Assembly: GCA_001776935.1 (NCBI GenBank) | Contig: MFDN01000006.1 | Span: 24,414 to 79,932, forward strand | Reading direction: 5' to 3' | DNA from: Candidatus Daviesbacteria bacterium RIFCSPLOWO2_01_FULL_39_23 | GTDB lineage: Bacteria; Patescibacteriota; Microgenomatia; Daviesbacterales; UBA10151 | Length of the DNA: 55,519 bases | Shown here: positions 37,522-47,380 of the stretch, in pieces | Position numbering within the stretch: the first letter of the stretch is position 1 | How the letters are laid out: each line of letters opens with the position of its first letter | Program-made: the position numbers and the translations under genes | Notes under the pieces: generated by a model | The model's database searches: none | Seen by the model: only the letters and a program-made list of their open reading frames with translations | What the model was told of the DNA's origin: nothing

Positions 37522-38424
37522 TTAGGTAAGTTTGGCAAATATCATCCGGCCGGCCGGGGTCTGAATATTCTTGGTGACTTCTGTTTTAACTGTCTGGCCT
37601 ATTTTCTCAGCACTATCAGCCACAACCACCATAGTGCCGTCAGAAAGATACCCTACCCCCTGAGTTTTATCTTTGCCCAAATGCACCACCTTAATCTCCA
37701 TGCTTTCTCCCGGCAGAGAAACAGTTTTCACCGCATTTGCCAAATCATTTACATTTAATACTTCTATGCCCCAAGCCTGCGCCACTCTGTTTAAATTGTA
37801 ATCAGTGGTGATGATCCGGCCATGCAGACTCTTTGCCAAATTAAGCAGCTTTTCATCAACCTGTTTGCCGTTTTGATCTTTATCCCAAATCTCAATCCTG
37901 AGCTTTTTGATCTTTTTTAGCTCCTCCACAATCTCAAAACCTTTTCTCCCTCTTGCCCGCTTTAGCGAATCTGCAGAATCTGCCACCTGCTGAAGCTCAG
38001 TTAAGATAAATTTGGGCACTAAAACCAAACCTGAAACAAAACCTGTTTTGGCAATATCCAAAATCCGGCCGTCAATTATGGCCGAAGTATCCAAAATCAA
38101 AGGCCTTGTGATAGCAACTGATCCAACCTGCGGAATAGGCTGGCTAAAAGGAGTGTTGGGACGGGGAAACTTAATTATCTGGTTTGAAACTTCTGAAGAA
38201 AGTCTGTGAACTACAAAGTTCAACATGGTCATAGCTATAATCCGTATGGACCTTGCAATAGGCGGAAAAACCACATACCCTACTCCGCCTGCCGCTAAAG
38301 TCAGCAGAACCCTTATCAGAAACGATGATTCCCCCAAAAATGGCGGGATAAGCTGTGAATATATGGCCGCGAGAGTCGCGAATAGAAACGCCAAAATCAG
38401 GCGTAAAACAAGTTTTATACGCAC
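37522..38424 (-). CDS. YacL-like membrane PIN-TRAM protein
   Basis: A 300-residue protein. Three or so N-terminal membrane helices (about 8-70), then a PIN nuclease-like domain with conserved acidic residues (LILDTSAIIDGRI, PKFILTELQQVAD, RIITTDYNLN) and a C-terminal TRAM domain (GESMEIKVVHLGKDKTQGVGYLSDGT). This order matches YacL-type proteins of unclear role, sometimes listed as putative toxins or RNA-processing factors. Confidence 0.9.
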   Translation of the reverse strand: MRIKLVLRLILAFLFATLAAIYSQLIPPFLGESSFLIRVLLTLAAGGVGYVVFPPIARSIRIIAMTMLNFVVHRLSSEVSNQIIKFPRPNTPFSQPIPQVGSVAITRPLILDTSAIIDGRILDIAKTGFVSGLVLVPKFILTELQQVADSADSLKRARGRKGFEIVEELKKIKKLRIEIWDKDQNGKQVDEKLLNLAKSLHGRIITTDYNLNRVAQAWGIEVLNVNDLANAVKTVSLPGESMEIKVVHLGKDKTQGVGYLSDGTMVVVADSAEKIGQTVKTEVTKNIQTPAGRMIFAKLT

Positions 38425-38509
38425 AAAATAATTCCTTTAGGCCGGGAAGTAATGCACTAAGAAATAACCGTGGCCTAATACCCATTGTGCCACAACCATT
38501 ACATAAGTA

Positions 38510-39187
38510 TCAAGTCCGATCTTTCCCGAGGATAATTAAAATATCTGCACTACTGGGCGCTTTTTCTCCTGCAGGCAACCCCTGCAGACTCAAATTCAAT
38601 CCTTTAGCCAAAACCTCTGCCTCTTTTTTAACACTTTCATTTAAAACTATAATTATTGACTGCGTATAGCCTGTGTTTGCAGCATTTTCTTTATCCAATA
38701 TTTGGGCATCAGGCAAAACTTTTTTTATCTCCGGTTCAAACTTGGAAGTTAAGCCTGTTGAGGAGGTACCATTCCTGATCACAATGCCTATTGGTTTAAT
38801 TTCAGCTGAAGGACTGCCGGTATTTAAGGGCGCCACATTTATAATTTTATTTGATTGCATCCGGTACAAAATAGCCTTCTGGGCGCTGTTAAAAATCAAT
38901 ACCTTATCGCCGTTTTGGGCGTTTTGGAAAAAGGGCTGATCTTTTAATTTTTCCAAATCTGTTACTGTAGCAAGGGTCGGCTCCTCATCCTTAGGCAGTT
39001 CCATCAGTTTCCCTACCTTAGCTGCAATCTCCCTCACTTCATCTGAGGCTAATTTAGGATTTTTCAGCTTTAAAAGCTCCTGCTGGTTTTGAGAGTATTG
39101 ATAATAAAAATAGCCTGCAGAAGAAAGAGCTGCAAGTGTAATCAGAACCAGGATGAAAGGCAAAAACTTTTTAACTTTGACCACCAT
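38510..39187 (-). CDS. LytR C-terminal-domain cell-envelope protein
   Basis: A 225-residue protein with one N-terminal membrane helix (about 9-29), a charged linker, and a LytR_C domain in the C-terminal half (IGIVIRNGTSSTGLTSKF ... VLPDAQILDKENAANTGYTQSIIIVLN). This domain is often joined to or near LytR-CpsA-Psr glycan-transfer enzymes; no LCP catalytic domain is present here, so it is probably an accessory envelope protein. Confidence 0.8.
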   Translation of the reverse strand: MVVKVKKFLPFILVLITLAALSSAGYFYYQYSQNQQELLKLKNPKLASDEVREIAAKVGKLMELPKDEEPTLATVTDLEKLKDQPFFQNAQNGDKVLIFNSAQKAILYRMQSNKIINVAPLNTGSPSAEIKPIGIVIRNGTSSTGLTSKFEPEIKKVLPDAQILDKENAANTGYTQSIIIVLNESVKKEAEVLAKGLNLSLQGLPAGEKAPSSADILIILGKDRT

Positions 39188-39344
39188 TTATATATAAAAC
39201 ATACCATAAATTAAATGTATTTCAAAACCTTTGTATTTCCTGCTCCAATACAGCCTTAAAATCCCTGATAATTGCCCAATGGGATTTTGGTTGGTTTCAA
39301 TAAAGTATACATTTGTGTACCTTTCTGAAACCGTTTTTTATAAT
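39188..39344. other. 3' flank of giant gene 2 with two hairpins
   Basis: On the minus strand: GGTTTCA/TGAAACC and AAAATCCC/GGGATTTT hairpins. No poly-T, so not a clear terminator. Confidence 0.4.
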
Positions 39345-42300
39345 TTAAGGAATAATATACGTTTTGCTTACCCAGCCAAATTTGCCTGGCTCATATTCCA
39401 CCTTCACCCACTCTCCACTATCTTCCAAAACTGTAAACTTATCCCCTGGTTTTACCTGCCCAATTTCCTCAGAAGAAGTTGAGTGATCTGCCCTGACCCT
39501 AACATAACCAAGTTCGCTTTCTGCAATGGTGACTGTTTCAATTGAAGCAGAGGAGGTAGCTTCTAAGACAGTCAATTGTGAAGCTGGAGATGATACAGCA
39601 GAAGGAGTGGCCTCCTGTTTGCTGATTGATTCTTTTAAATCTTTCACAGCTACGGCTGTCCAGGAAAAGCTGAGGTCATCTGTGGCAGGTTTAGACAATA
39701 AGATGGTAAAACCATTAACTGAACGTTTAGCCACCACAAACTTAACATCTTCCTTCAGGAAAGCTGAAGCTGTAGCTTCCCCGCCTGCATCCACCAAAGC
39801 ACTGGCATTTATTACAGGTGTTTGTTCATAAGGCTTATCAAAGACCACCTCCACCTCTTTATCTCCCTTTTTAATCTTAGCTAACCCTGCCATATCACTA
39901 TTAAAAGTAGGCCTGCCCAAAAAGAGAACATCTCCCTTAAAAATTACTTTGGAAATAAACTGGGCCAAAGCCTCAAAAACAGACTCCCCTTTAAACTGGG
40001 CAGGACCGGAAACTACCAGGCCCCCATCAGCTGAAAGTTTACCCAAAACCTGAAAATCTAATTTAAATTTACCACCGTCACCAACCTCGATTACCTCCAA
40101 GAGTTTGGCAAGGTTCTCATCACCTGTATTTTGAACACTTTTTGTGTTCTCTGTATCATCTTTAGTATTACTGGTGCTTACTCCCAAGACATTGGAAATA
40201 TCAGCCAAATTAGTGGAATTTATACTTTCCTGAGGGCTTAATATGCTAAATCCATTATAACCCGTATTAACAAAAACCATTATTTTCCCAATACCCTCTC
40301 CATTAAATTCTCCTAAGGCCTGTGCTACTACTTTACCGGAACTAGTAGCTTTCATTCCAACCCCCGGGGTTAAAGAAGAAGTAATTTGATCCCCTGCTTT
40401 GATAGGCCCGTTTTCAGCGGAAACTTTAAGCGGCACCCTTCCTGACAAAGCGATCGGATAAAGGTTAGGGTGGGCTGCGTCTTTTACAGCCTCTGAGCTT
40501 AACGTGATACCCGGCTCAGTAGAAACAATTCCGATTATTTCCTTTTGATAAACACCCGTTGATTTAATAACAGCTGTATCATTGCCATCCCCTGCCAAAG
40601 ATACTATATCTCCTGCCTCTAAATTTTGCGATGAAACATAATTTTCTGCTAAATCAGCCCCTGCTACTGTCTGGTTGGTGGCATAAATTGTCCCGGCAGT
40701 AGAACCTGCGCAAGCCGCATCGGTAGATTTTACACACAAAGAACCAATTACTTTCAAAGTAGTATCAGGAGCTGTTGTACCAATACCTACTTTCCCATCA
40801 CCCAAGACAGTAACTGCAGCTGCATCGTCGTTGTTTGCAATCTGAAAAACAGTTTCCGCAGCGCCCAAATCCGCCATCCCGGTTGTGCCGTTTGACTTGG
40901 CGCCGATAATTTTAACTGCAGCCGTAGAATCTGTGGGATCAGCTGAACCCATTACACCTCTTATTGCTAAAGCCTGAGCGTCTGTATCTGAAACAGCAGT
41001 AACCTGTAAGCCTCCGGTTGTACCAGAAAGTGCTTCAAAACGGGCATAAGAGGTGGTGGTAACAAGCGTGGTTAAACCATGCGCTACATCTTTATCAGAT
41101 AAGTCCAGGGTAGCATCAGTTACTACTGTATTATTATTAATAATCCCGCCTAAACCTGTTGTCCCCTGCCGGTAATGGTCAGCTGCTTCCCTTGCAGAAA
41201 GTGCCCTGTTGTAAATTTTCACCTCATCCATCTGGCCATCCATAGGGAGTCCAAAACTACCCCATTGGCCAATTACCAAATAGCTGACTCCGGCATTGAT
41301 TGCGGCAGGGTAATTAGAGATAGACTTATCCTGCACCCCATTAATATATATGTAGCCATTGGTGCCGCTTTTAACTGCCACTATGTGATACCAAACTCCT
41401 ACTGTTAAAGCAGAAGTGCTGGTCATATCTACAATATTTGACCCGTCATTGGAAATCCTAAGCTGGACAGTGCCTGCTGTGGAAGGCATACTAAAAAGAT
41501 AAGAGTATGTCCCTCCCCACCTGCCTAAAAATCCTTGCTGCCTTAACTGGTCCACCTTAATCCAGGCTTCAACACTAATATCAGCAGTCATCTGAAGGCC
41601 TGTTAGGGTGGTTGCCTGCCCATAATCATCAGTCCCGTCAAAATCCAAACCTTTATTACTCTTACCTGTCACCCATGAAGCAGGGGTATTCCCATCACCG
41701 TTGCCTGCAGTTGAATCATATAATGTCCCTGTCCGGGAATTGATGCTGCGGTCATTAATAGTAGTACCAGACCCTTCATCCATTGGGAAATAAGCCACTA
41801 AACCGTTTTCAATAACCCCGTTGACATCCAAAGCAGATGCCGGTGTACTTGTCCCAATACCAACATTAGCATTTAAGATATTTACCTCATCAGTAGTTTG
41901 GTCATCAAACTCAATCCTTCCTGCCCCTGATCCTAAACCTATCCAATCATCATCAGTTACAGTAAGTGAAGTAGCAACTGATGGAGTAGTTAAAGACGGA
42001 GAAGTGTCATACACCACATTTCCTGTTCCTGTAGTAGAAGCCCAGGATACAGTTCCATCACTGTTTTGTAATACTTTTAAGCCTGAGGTAGAGGTAACAG
42101 CAGACAGAGTATCTAAAGAATTAGCAGCTAATATTGATCCTGCTGCTATGGTTGAGAGTCCTGTACCACCATCTGCTACCGCCAGATCAGTAATACCAGT
42201 AATTGAGCCTCCTGTGATTGTTACACCTGAGGACGAGAAGGTATTAGCTGTTACAGAGTCTGAGAAAGTAAAAGAAGGGGTGGAACCATTGGTATCAAAA

Positions 42301-45300
42301 GTTACAGCACCTGTTGTAGCTGCCACAGAGGTGGTAAAGTAGGCAGTACCATCATAGGCTAACCTTAACTGGGGAGTAGTGGTAGATAGTACTTCCAGCT
42401 TGTTATTTGGGGCAGTGGTGCCAATACCAACACTGCCGTTAAAGTACATAGTTCTGGTTGGTGCATCCTGGGAAGCACTTTGACTTCTTAGATAAAAGTT
42501 AACCTGGTTATTTTCATCCTCTATATAAATTGGATAAATGTCATCTCCGCCATCATTACTAAAATCAGCAATCTGCAATAATACGGCATTGCCGGTATTA
42601 TATGATTGGTTATATGTTCCGCCTATTACAAGCGTCTTAGTATAATCAGCCACAGCACTTGCTACTGTTCCCCCGCTATAGCCACGCAGGTTTAATAACC
42701 CTGTTGGAGTACCTGTCCCAATCCCTATACTGGCATCTAAGAAATTAATTTCATCAGTTGTCTGGTCGTCAAATTCTAATCTGGCTGCAGAAGAACTTAA
42801 ACCAACCCAATCATCATCAGTTACAGTTAAAGAGGTGTTAATGCTTAAAGAAGAGTTAACGCTGACAGCATCGGAAAAGGTAAAGCCGGCTGAGGAGCCT
42901 GTGGCATCAAAGGTTACTGCTCCGGCAGAAGAAACAGCCTGGGTAAAGTAATTTGAGGTATCATAAGCCAGTCTAAGTTGAGGGCTGGTGACAGATCTGA
43001 CCTCCAATTTATTGTTAGGAGCGGCTGTGCCAATACCAACATTCCCTAAAACATTGTAATAAAGGGCAGGATTACTGGTATCTCCAGCCTGGGCGTAACC
43101 GAAGAATCGGTCAGCGTTAGTCGGAGAAGTTACATAAGCAGTCGGAGCGGTAGTGATGTTGGCTGATACAGCAGAAGTAAGCTGAACCCACTTGCCGCTT
43201 TGGCCGTTAACAGTACAGGTAAGCCAAACACTGGAACTCGGAACAGTATAACTGATCTGCCCATCCTGTGCCAAAGAATCAGAACCGCTTTTTGTGCCAT
43301 CAGATAAACCGGTAACATCAGTCCAGGCATTACATACATTACTGCCGTCTTTACCGGAGGCATATTTTACCTGCATAGTGCCTACCCCCACTCCGGCCTG
43401 GTTGATATCAAAATAAATTGCATTAAAACGGTGGTCTGAAGCCCCGATATAAAACTCATCATTGGAAGGATTTTCTGCCCCAAAAACCGTGTAAGCAGTG
43501 CCGGCTGAGCTTTTAGCCTCGCTGGTATTATCTGTATAAGTTGACGTCCCGTCATAGTGATAAACTTTATCAAAAGCAGAAGGTTTTAGCGTTACGACTC
43601 CCTGCCTATTTTCAACATTAAAGACTTTATTGTTATCCCCTCCATCATAAACTGCCAAAGCACCCCACATATCCCCACCCTTATTAATCTGCACCCCTCC
43701 TGCTCCTGCACTTCCTCCCCTAACCGTTACACTGTTATTATCACTTAGTGACCCTATCACGGTGGATGATCCCAATCCAAAATATTGGCCCATATATAAA
43801 TCGCCGCCGCGCACTCCATCTGCAAACCTGGCATAACCACTCACATCCAAACGCATTTCAGGATCCATTCCCAAACCTAAATTCCCTTCAATCCTGCTGT
43901 AGTTGTTAGTACCACCGGAGGGAGTTGCAACATAAAGGGCGTAATTTTTAGCAGAAGTGCCATTCCAGGTACCTGTTGAGCTTACAAAAAGGCCATACTT
44001 GTCAACGGAAGAAGTAGAAGAAGTGGCGGTATTTGTAATATATAAACCAAAATTGTTGAGTGTTTTTGCCCCGGATTCATTAACATGAAGCTTTCCAGTT
44101 GGATCAGTAGTACCAATACCCACCTCTGAACTGCCCACATCTAAAAAGAGAAGATTAGAGGCAAAATTCATATTATTGCCAGAAATAGCCAAAGATGTCG
44201 ATTGAGGAAGCGATGGGATGTAACCGGTATAGTTTGATAATGTATAGGTTCTATTTCTGTCATTGGCATGGTCAAATTGAGCCAAATAATTTGTCCCTCC
44301 ATAAAGCCCTAATTTAGAAAAAGTAGTGATATCCCCTACTGCCCTGATATCAGAACCGCTTAAAATTGTATTAGCTACGCTTAAGCCTTGTTCAAAATAG
44401 GGGCTGTTGTAAGGAATGGTGTATGCTCCGGTTGAATCATAAGAATCTAAGTTAGTAGAATAAGTGGTCATTTCTATTTTTCCAAGAGACGGCCTAAATT
44501 TCCAAAGCACCACATACCCATCTCCTCCATTTGCCTCAACCTGATAATTGGCAAATACCTGATTTACGATTCTTCCGGTGCTGTTAATATCTTGAATTAC
44601 CCTGGTTAAAGGTGCATAAAGTTCATGACCACTAGCTATCAGAAAAATATTAGAGTTGACTTTAATAAACTCCTCCCACAGTCTTGGTCCATCATTATCA
44701 TCACCCAACCCATAAGGATCTGCACCGTAATGGCCAGGATCATCATGCGCGGTTCTTGTCCCGTCCTGATTTAGAAAGCTGTGGGTTAGGAGTATTACCT
44801 CCCGATCAGTATTATCATCAAGTACTCCTTGAGCCCAAGTTAGAACATCATCTCTGGGTATAAACTCCAAAGCAAGCACTAAATATTTATGGGTACCTAC
44901 ATCAAACTTTACATAGTAGTTATCTGTAGAGTTATTGTAAGCACCACCAAACCAACTTTTTCCTGAAAAATAGTTTGTACCAAAATATGTATTCCAGTTG
45001 GTTACATCTCTATTTGGGATGTTGCCATAGTCATGGTTTCCAACCATCGGTACATACACAAGACTGGAGTTTTTTATTTTATCCCAACCCTCTACAGCTT
45101 CTTCATACTCAGTAGTGGTATTGCCATTTGTGGTATCTCCTGTGGACATAACAGCCTGAATATTCAAAGCTGTTTTATTATTAATAACCCAGTCATTCAT
45201 CGCCTGCCAAATTGCCTGGTTGTCCGAAACCATATTTTGGGTATCCGGATAAAGAATAATTGTAAAATCATCATCAGAATCAACCGGGCCGCCAAAAGTT

Positions 45301-46961
45301 TGAGACCTGATAGTGGTAGCTTTAAGAGTTCCCGAAACATCCAGCGCTGATGTTGGCGCTGTTGTGCCTACCCCCACCCGGGAATTGGTAGTATCAACAT
45401 TTAAAACATTGGTGCCGTCAGCCTGCTGCACCTGAAAGGCGGTTGTTGAATTGCTTCCCGGCTTGGCTAATACCTTTCCGGTGCCCGATGAAACCAAACT
45501 TAGATTCTGATTAGTGCCTCCTGATGTAAAAGTCAGCGCTCCTGTTCCCGTAATTGAACCTGTGCTGGTTCCGGTTCCTCCGTAACCCACTCCGATAACA
45601 GAGCCATTCCATGTTCCGGTAGTGATTGTTCCTAAAGTAGTAATATTTGTTGAGCCTGCCCAGGTGGAAAGCGCTGTATTTTCAACAGCACTTATGCCTA
45701 AAGAAAGCCTGGCAGTTGAACCTGATTCTGCGACCCAGTTTGAACCATTTCCTACTATAAAGTTACCATCTGTTACAGTAAGACCGGCAATAGTAGTAAG
45801 TGCCCCGCTTGCCAGCTTGCTGCTGGTAATGGAGGCATCAGCAATCTTGGAAGCAGTAACTGCTCCATCCGACAATTTCACAGATGTTACTGCCCCGCTG
45901 GCTATTTTGGCAGCAGAAACTATCCCATTTAAAAGGTTACCCTCCTCAATCCTTAAGGCGGGAATAGCCTGATTTATACTATAAACCACCAGATTCCCTT
46001 CCTCATCCCCCGGCTTTCTTCCTTCCACCATACTGGCGTTTAAATTCTCAACAACCTGCGCATCAGAAAGCTCAAGCTGGGAACCTGTAAGCCTTAATTT
46101 ATAACGGGGAGACAAAACATCTTTTTTATCAAATACCAAAACATCATTTACATCCTCAATAGTCCTCTCAGACATCACGCTTTCGTACACTTGCGGGTTA
46201 ACAGTTTTAACAATGCCCAAAGAAACCTTACTGAAAGGCTTTAAAGCCTGGCCCAATACATTGGATTCAATGTCCTGGGAGGTTGTACTGGCTCCTAAAA
46301 CCCGGCTGTTTGAAATTCCTAAAGTCAAATTCGGGCGGTTCATCTTGTAACTGAAGAATTTCGCAGTATCTTTGGGATAAAGTAAAAAAGCTACAGTAAT
46401 TATGGCCACAATCAAAGAAAAAGTGGTAACTAAAAACAAGGCAGAAAGATAAAGGATTTTCCGGAAAGCAAGTAAACCCCAAAGTCTTTGAGCGTTATCA
46501 AACACTTCCGCCTCTAAGATTCTGATACCGACATTAGGCTCTTTTTTATCTTCGTCCTTTTTAAGGCTGACGGATTCCAAAGGCTCAAGCACCTTATCCT
46601 GAAACTCTTTTTGGCGAAGGAAATACTCGCTTGCCAAAAAACTTTCCAACTCTTTCAGCTTGTAGACTCTATCTCCGGAGCTATTTCTTTGAGGCTTAAT
46701 AAATCCTTTTTTCTCAAGCCTGCGCAGAGTGGATGCGGAAATCTGCAAACGCTTGGAAGCCTCGGTAATGGTTAAGGGAGCGGAAAATTTTACCTTCTCA
46801 AGTTCTTCTAAAGAGAAATATCTGTCCTTGCCGTTTGGCCTTTCGGAATGCAAAACCCCTTTTTTGTCCCAGCGCCTGATGGTATCAATAGAAACGCCCA
46901 ATATTTGGGCAGCTTCGGATACAGGTATCAGTTTTTCAGTTTCTGGCAGTAGTTTAGGCAT
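39345..46961 (-). CDS. Giant HTH-transmembrane-fibre surface protein 2 with phosphoesterase
   Basis: A 2538-residue protein. Two MerR-like HTH domains in tandem (LIPVSEAAQILGVSIDTIRR; LTITEASKRLQISASTLRRL) at about 10-112; membrane helix about 168-195; then an exported fibre region with GIGT(T/G)AP repeats. Embedded are a calcineurin-like phosphoesterase (about 560-850: ILYPDTQN, STGDTTNG, VGNHDYG, LLTHSF, ASGHELY), a LamG-like sheet domain (about 1722-1923), the ENGPIKAGDQITSS domain (about 2100-2230) and a C-terminal SH3b-type domain (about 2485-2538). It shares several blocks with giant 1. Likely a cell-wall-attached surface enzyme, adhesin or sensor; the substrate is unknown. Confidence 0.85.
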   Translation of the reverse strand: MPKLLPETEKLIPVSEAAQILGVSIDTIRRWDKKGVLHSERPNGKDRYFSLEELEKVKFSAPLTITEASKRLQISASTLRRLEKKGFIKPQRNSSGDRVYKLKELESFLASEYFLRQKEFQDKVLEPLESVSLKKDEDKKEPNVGIRILEAEVFDNAQRLWGLLAFRKILYLSALFLVTTFSLIVAIITVAFLLYPKDTAKFFSYKMNRPNLTLGISNSRVLGASTTSQDIESNVLGQALKPFSKVSLGIVKTVNPQVYESVMSERTIEDVNDVLVFDKKDVLSPRYKLRLTGSQLELSDAQVVENLNASMVEGRKPGDEEGNLVVYSINQAIPALRIEEGNLLNGIVSAAKIASGAVTSVKLSDGAVTASKIADASITSSKLASGALTTIAGLTVTDGNFIVGNGSNWVAESGSTARLSLGISAVENTALSTWAGSTNITTLGTITTGTWNGSVIGVGYGGTGTSTGSITGTGALTFTSGGTNQNLSLVSSGTGKVLAKPGSNSTTAFQVQQADGTNVLNVDTTNSRVGVGTTAPTSALDVSGTLKATTIRSQTFGGPVDSDDDFTIILYPDTQNMVSDNQAIWQAMNDWVINNKTALNIQAVMSTGDTTNGNTTTEYEEAVEGWDKIKNSSLVYVPMVGNHDYGNIPNRDVTNWNTYFGTNYFSGKSWFGGAYNNSTDNYYVKFDVGTHKYLVLALEFIPRDDVLTWAQGVLDDNTDREVILLTHSFLNQDGTRTAHDDPGHYGADPYGLGDDNDGPRLWEEFIKVNSNIFLIASGHELYAPLTRVIQDINSTGRIVNQVFANYQVEANGGDGYVVLWKFRPSLGKIEMTTYSTNLDSYDSTGAYTIPYNSPYFEQGLSVANTILSGSDIRAVGDITTFSKLGLYGGTNYLAQFDHANDRNRTYTLSNYTGYIPSLPQSTSLAISGNNMNFASNLLFLDVGSSEVGIGTTDPTGKLHVNESGAKTLNNFGLYITNTATSSTSSVDKYGLFVSSTGTWNGTSAKNYALYVATPSGGTNNYSRIEGNLGLGMDPEMRLDVSGYARFADGVRGGDLYMGQYFGLGSSTVIGSLSDNNSVTVRGGSAGAGGVQINKGGDMWGALAVYDGGDNNKVFNVENRQGVVTLKPSAFDKVYHYDGTSTYTDNTSEAKSSAGTAYTVFGAENPSNDEFYIGASDHRFNAIYFDINQAGVGVGTMQVKYASGKDGSNVCNAWTDVTGLSDGTKSGSDSLAQDGQISYTVPSSSVWLTCTVNGQSGKWVQLTSAVSANITTAPTAYVTSPTNADRFFGYAQAGDTSNPALYYNVLGNVGIGTAAPNNKLEVRSVTSPQLRLAYDTSNYFTQAVSSAGAVTFDATGSSAGFTFSDAVSVNSSLSINTSLTVTDDDWVGLSSSAARLEFDDQTTDEINFLDASIGIGTGTPTGLLNLRGYSGGTVASAVADYTKTLVIGGTYNQSYNTGNAVLLQIADFSNDGGDDIYPIYIEDENNQVNFYLRSQSASQDAPTRTMYFNGSVGIGTTAPNNKLEVLSTTTPQLRLAYDGTAYFTTSVAATTGAVTFDTNGSTPSFTFSDSVTANTFSSSGVTITGGSITGITDLAVADGGTGLSTIAAGSILAANSLDTLSAVTSTSGLKVLQNSDGTVSWASTTGTGNVVYDTSPSLTTPSVATSLTVTDDDWIGLGSGAGRIEFDDQTTDEVNILNANVGIGTSTPASALDVNGVIENGLVAYFPMDEGSGTTINDRSINSRTGTLYDSTAGNGDGNTPASWVTGKSNKGLDFDGTDDYGQATTLTGLQMTADISVEAWIKVDQLRQQGFLGRWGGTYSYLFSMPSTAGTVQLRISNDGSNIVDMTSTSALTVGVWYHIVAVKSGTNGYIYINGVQDKSISNYPAAINAGVSYLVIGQWGSFGLPMDGQMDEVKIYNRALSAREAADHYRQGTTGLGGIINNNTVVTDATLDLSDKDVAHGLTTLVTTTSYARFEALSGTTGGLQVTAVSDTDAQALAIRGVMGSADPTDSTAAVKIIGAKSNGTTGMADLGAAETVFQIANNDDAAAVTVLGDGKVGIGTTAPDTTLKVIGSLCVKSTDAACAGSTAGTIYATNQTVAGADLAENYVSSQNLEAGDIVSLAGDGNDTAVIKSTGVYQKEIIGIVSTEPGITLSSEAVKDAAHPNLYPIALSGRVPLKVSAENGPIKAGDQITSSLTPGVGMKATSSGKVVAQALGEFNGEGIGKIMVFVNTGYNGFSILSPQESINSTNLADISNVLGVSTSNTKDDTENTKSVQNTGDENLAKLLEVIEVGDGGKFKLDFQVLGKLSADGGLVVSGPAQFKGESVFEALAQFISKVIFKGDVLFLGRPTFNSDMAGLAKIKKGDKEVEVVFDKPYEQTPVINASALVDAGGEATASAFLKEDVKFVVAKRSVNGFTILLSKPATDDLSFSWTAVAVKDLKESISKQEATPSAVSSPASQLTVLEATSSASIETVTIAESELGYVRVRADHSTSSEEIGQVKPGDKFTVLEDSGEWVKVEYEPGKFGWVSKTYIIP

Positions 46962-46968
46962 GGATTGC

Positions 46969-46994
46969 CTACGTATTGGTTAACCAATGCATAG
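46969..46994 (-). promoter_or_regulatory. Dyad CTACGTA-N12-TGCATAG in giant gene 2 leader
   Basis: Arms at 46969-46975 and 46988-46994 around TTGGTTAACCAA, itself part of a perfect 14-bp palindrome (46975-46988). It lies about 6-31 bases past the predicted start, as in giant gene 1. Confidence 0.65.
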
Positions 46995-47006
46995 GTGAGA
47001 TTTTCC

Positions 47007-47035
47007 GTCATATTCTTATTCCACAACGATCTCAA
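47007..47035 (-). promoter_or_regulatory. Promoter of giant surface gene 2
   Basis: Minus strand: TTGAGA (47035-47030), 17-bp spacer, TATGAC (47012-47007). Confidence 0.55.
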
Positions 47036-47049
47036 TCACGAGTCAACTC

Positions 47050-47098
47050 TTGACAAATAATCTGTATAAGATTGTATACTGATGTATAGGATTGTATA
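47050..47098 (+). promoter_or_regulatory. Promoter with two 20-bp-period iterons before HTH/PIN pair
   Basis: TTGACA (47050-47055) and TATACT (47075-47080, 19-bp spacer) or TGTATA (47073-47078, 17 bp). Two copies of GTATARGATTGTATA start at 47064 and 47084, two helical turns apart; the second touches the start codon. Likely binding sites of the HTH protein. Confidence 0.65.
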
Positions 47099-47379
47099 TG
47101 ATAGAAGAGAGCTTTTTTTCGGTTTCTCAAATTGCGATTTTACTAAAAGTGCACCCTCTTTCGGTCAGACGTTATATCCGTCAGGGAAAATTAAAAGCCA
47201 TCAAGGCCGGAGGGAATATCCGTATCCCTCAATCTTCCTTTGAAGCTTTTACTCAAAACATCTCTGCTCCCAATTTCAGCTTAAAAAAATTACCAAAGGC
47301 TCCGAAATTTGTTTTTACGCTGGATGATCCTATTTTCCGGCTGAAAGCACGGGGTGTGCACTTAAAACAATTCGAATAA
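47098..47379 (+). CDS. Excisionase/MerR-type HTH protein, probable antitoxin
   Basis: A 93-residue protein with an HTH of the excisionase/MerR type (FSVSQIAILLKVHPLSVRRYIRQGKLKAIKAGGNIRIP; positions about 6-45) and a basic C-terminal tail ending in VHLKQFE, suited to wrap a partner. One base separates it from the PIN gene, so the two act as a pair. I chose ATG 47098; an upstream TTG at 47092 is less likely. Iterons over the promoter suggest self-repression. Confidence 0.8.
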   Translation: MIEESFFSVSQIAILLKVHPLSVRRYIRQGKLKAIKAGGNIRIPQSSFEAFTQNISAPNFSLKKLPKAPKFVFTLDDPIFRLKARGVHLKQFE

Positions 47380-47380
47380 T

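Noticed and set aside
16956-46961. Tail-fibre-like repeats suggesting a prophage
   Set aside because: No capsid, portal, terminase, lysis or integrase genes are present; both giants have membrane helices and HTH domains and sit among housekeeping genes.
47050-47098. CRISPR-like short repeats
   Set aside because: Only two repeat units with 5-bp gaps; fits operator iterons, not an array. No cas genes in the window.
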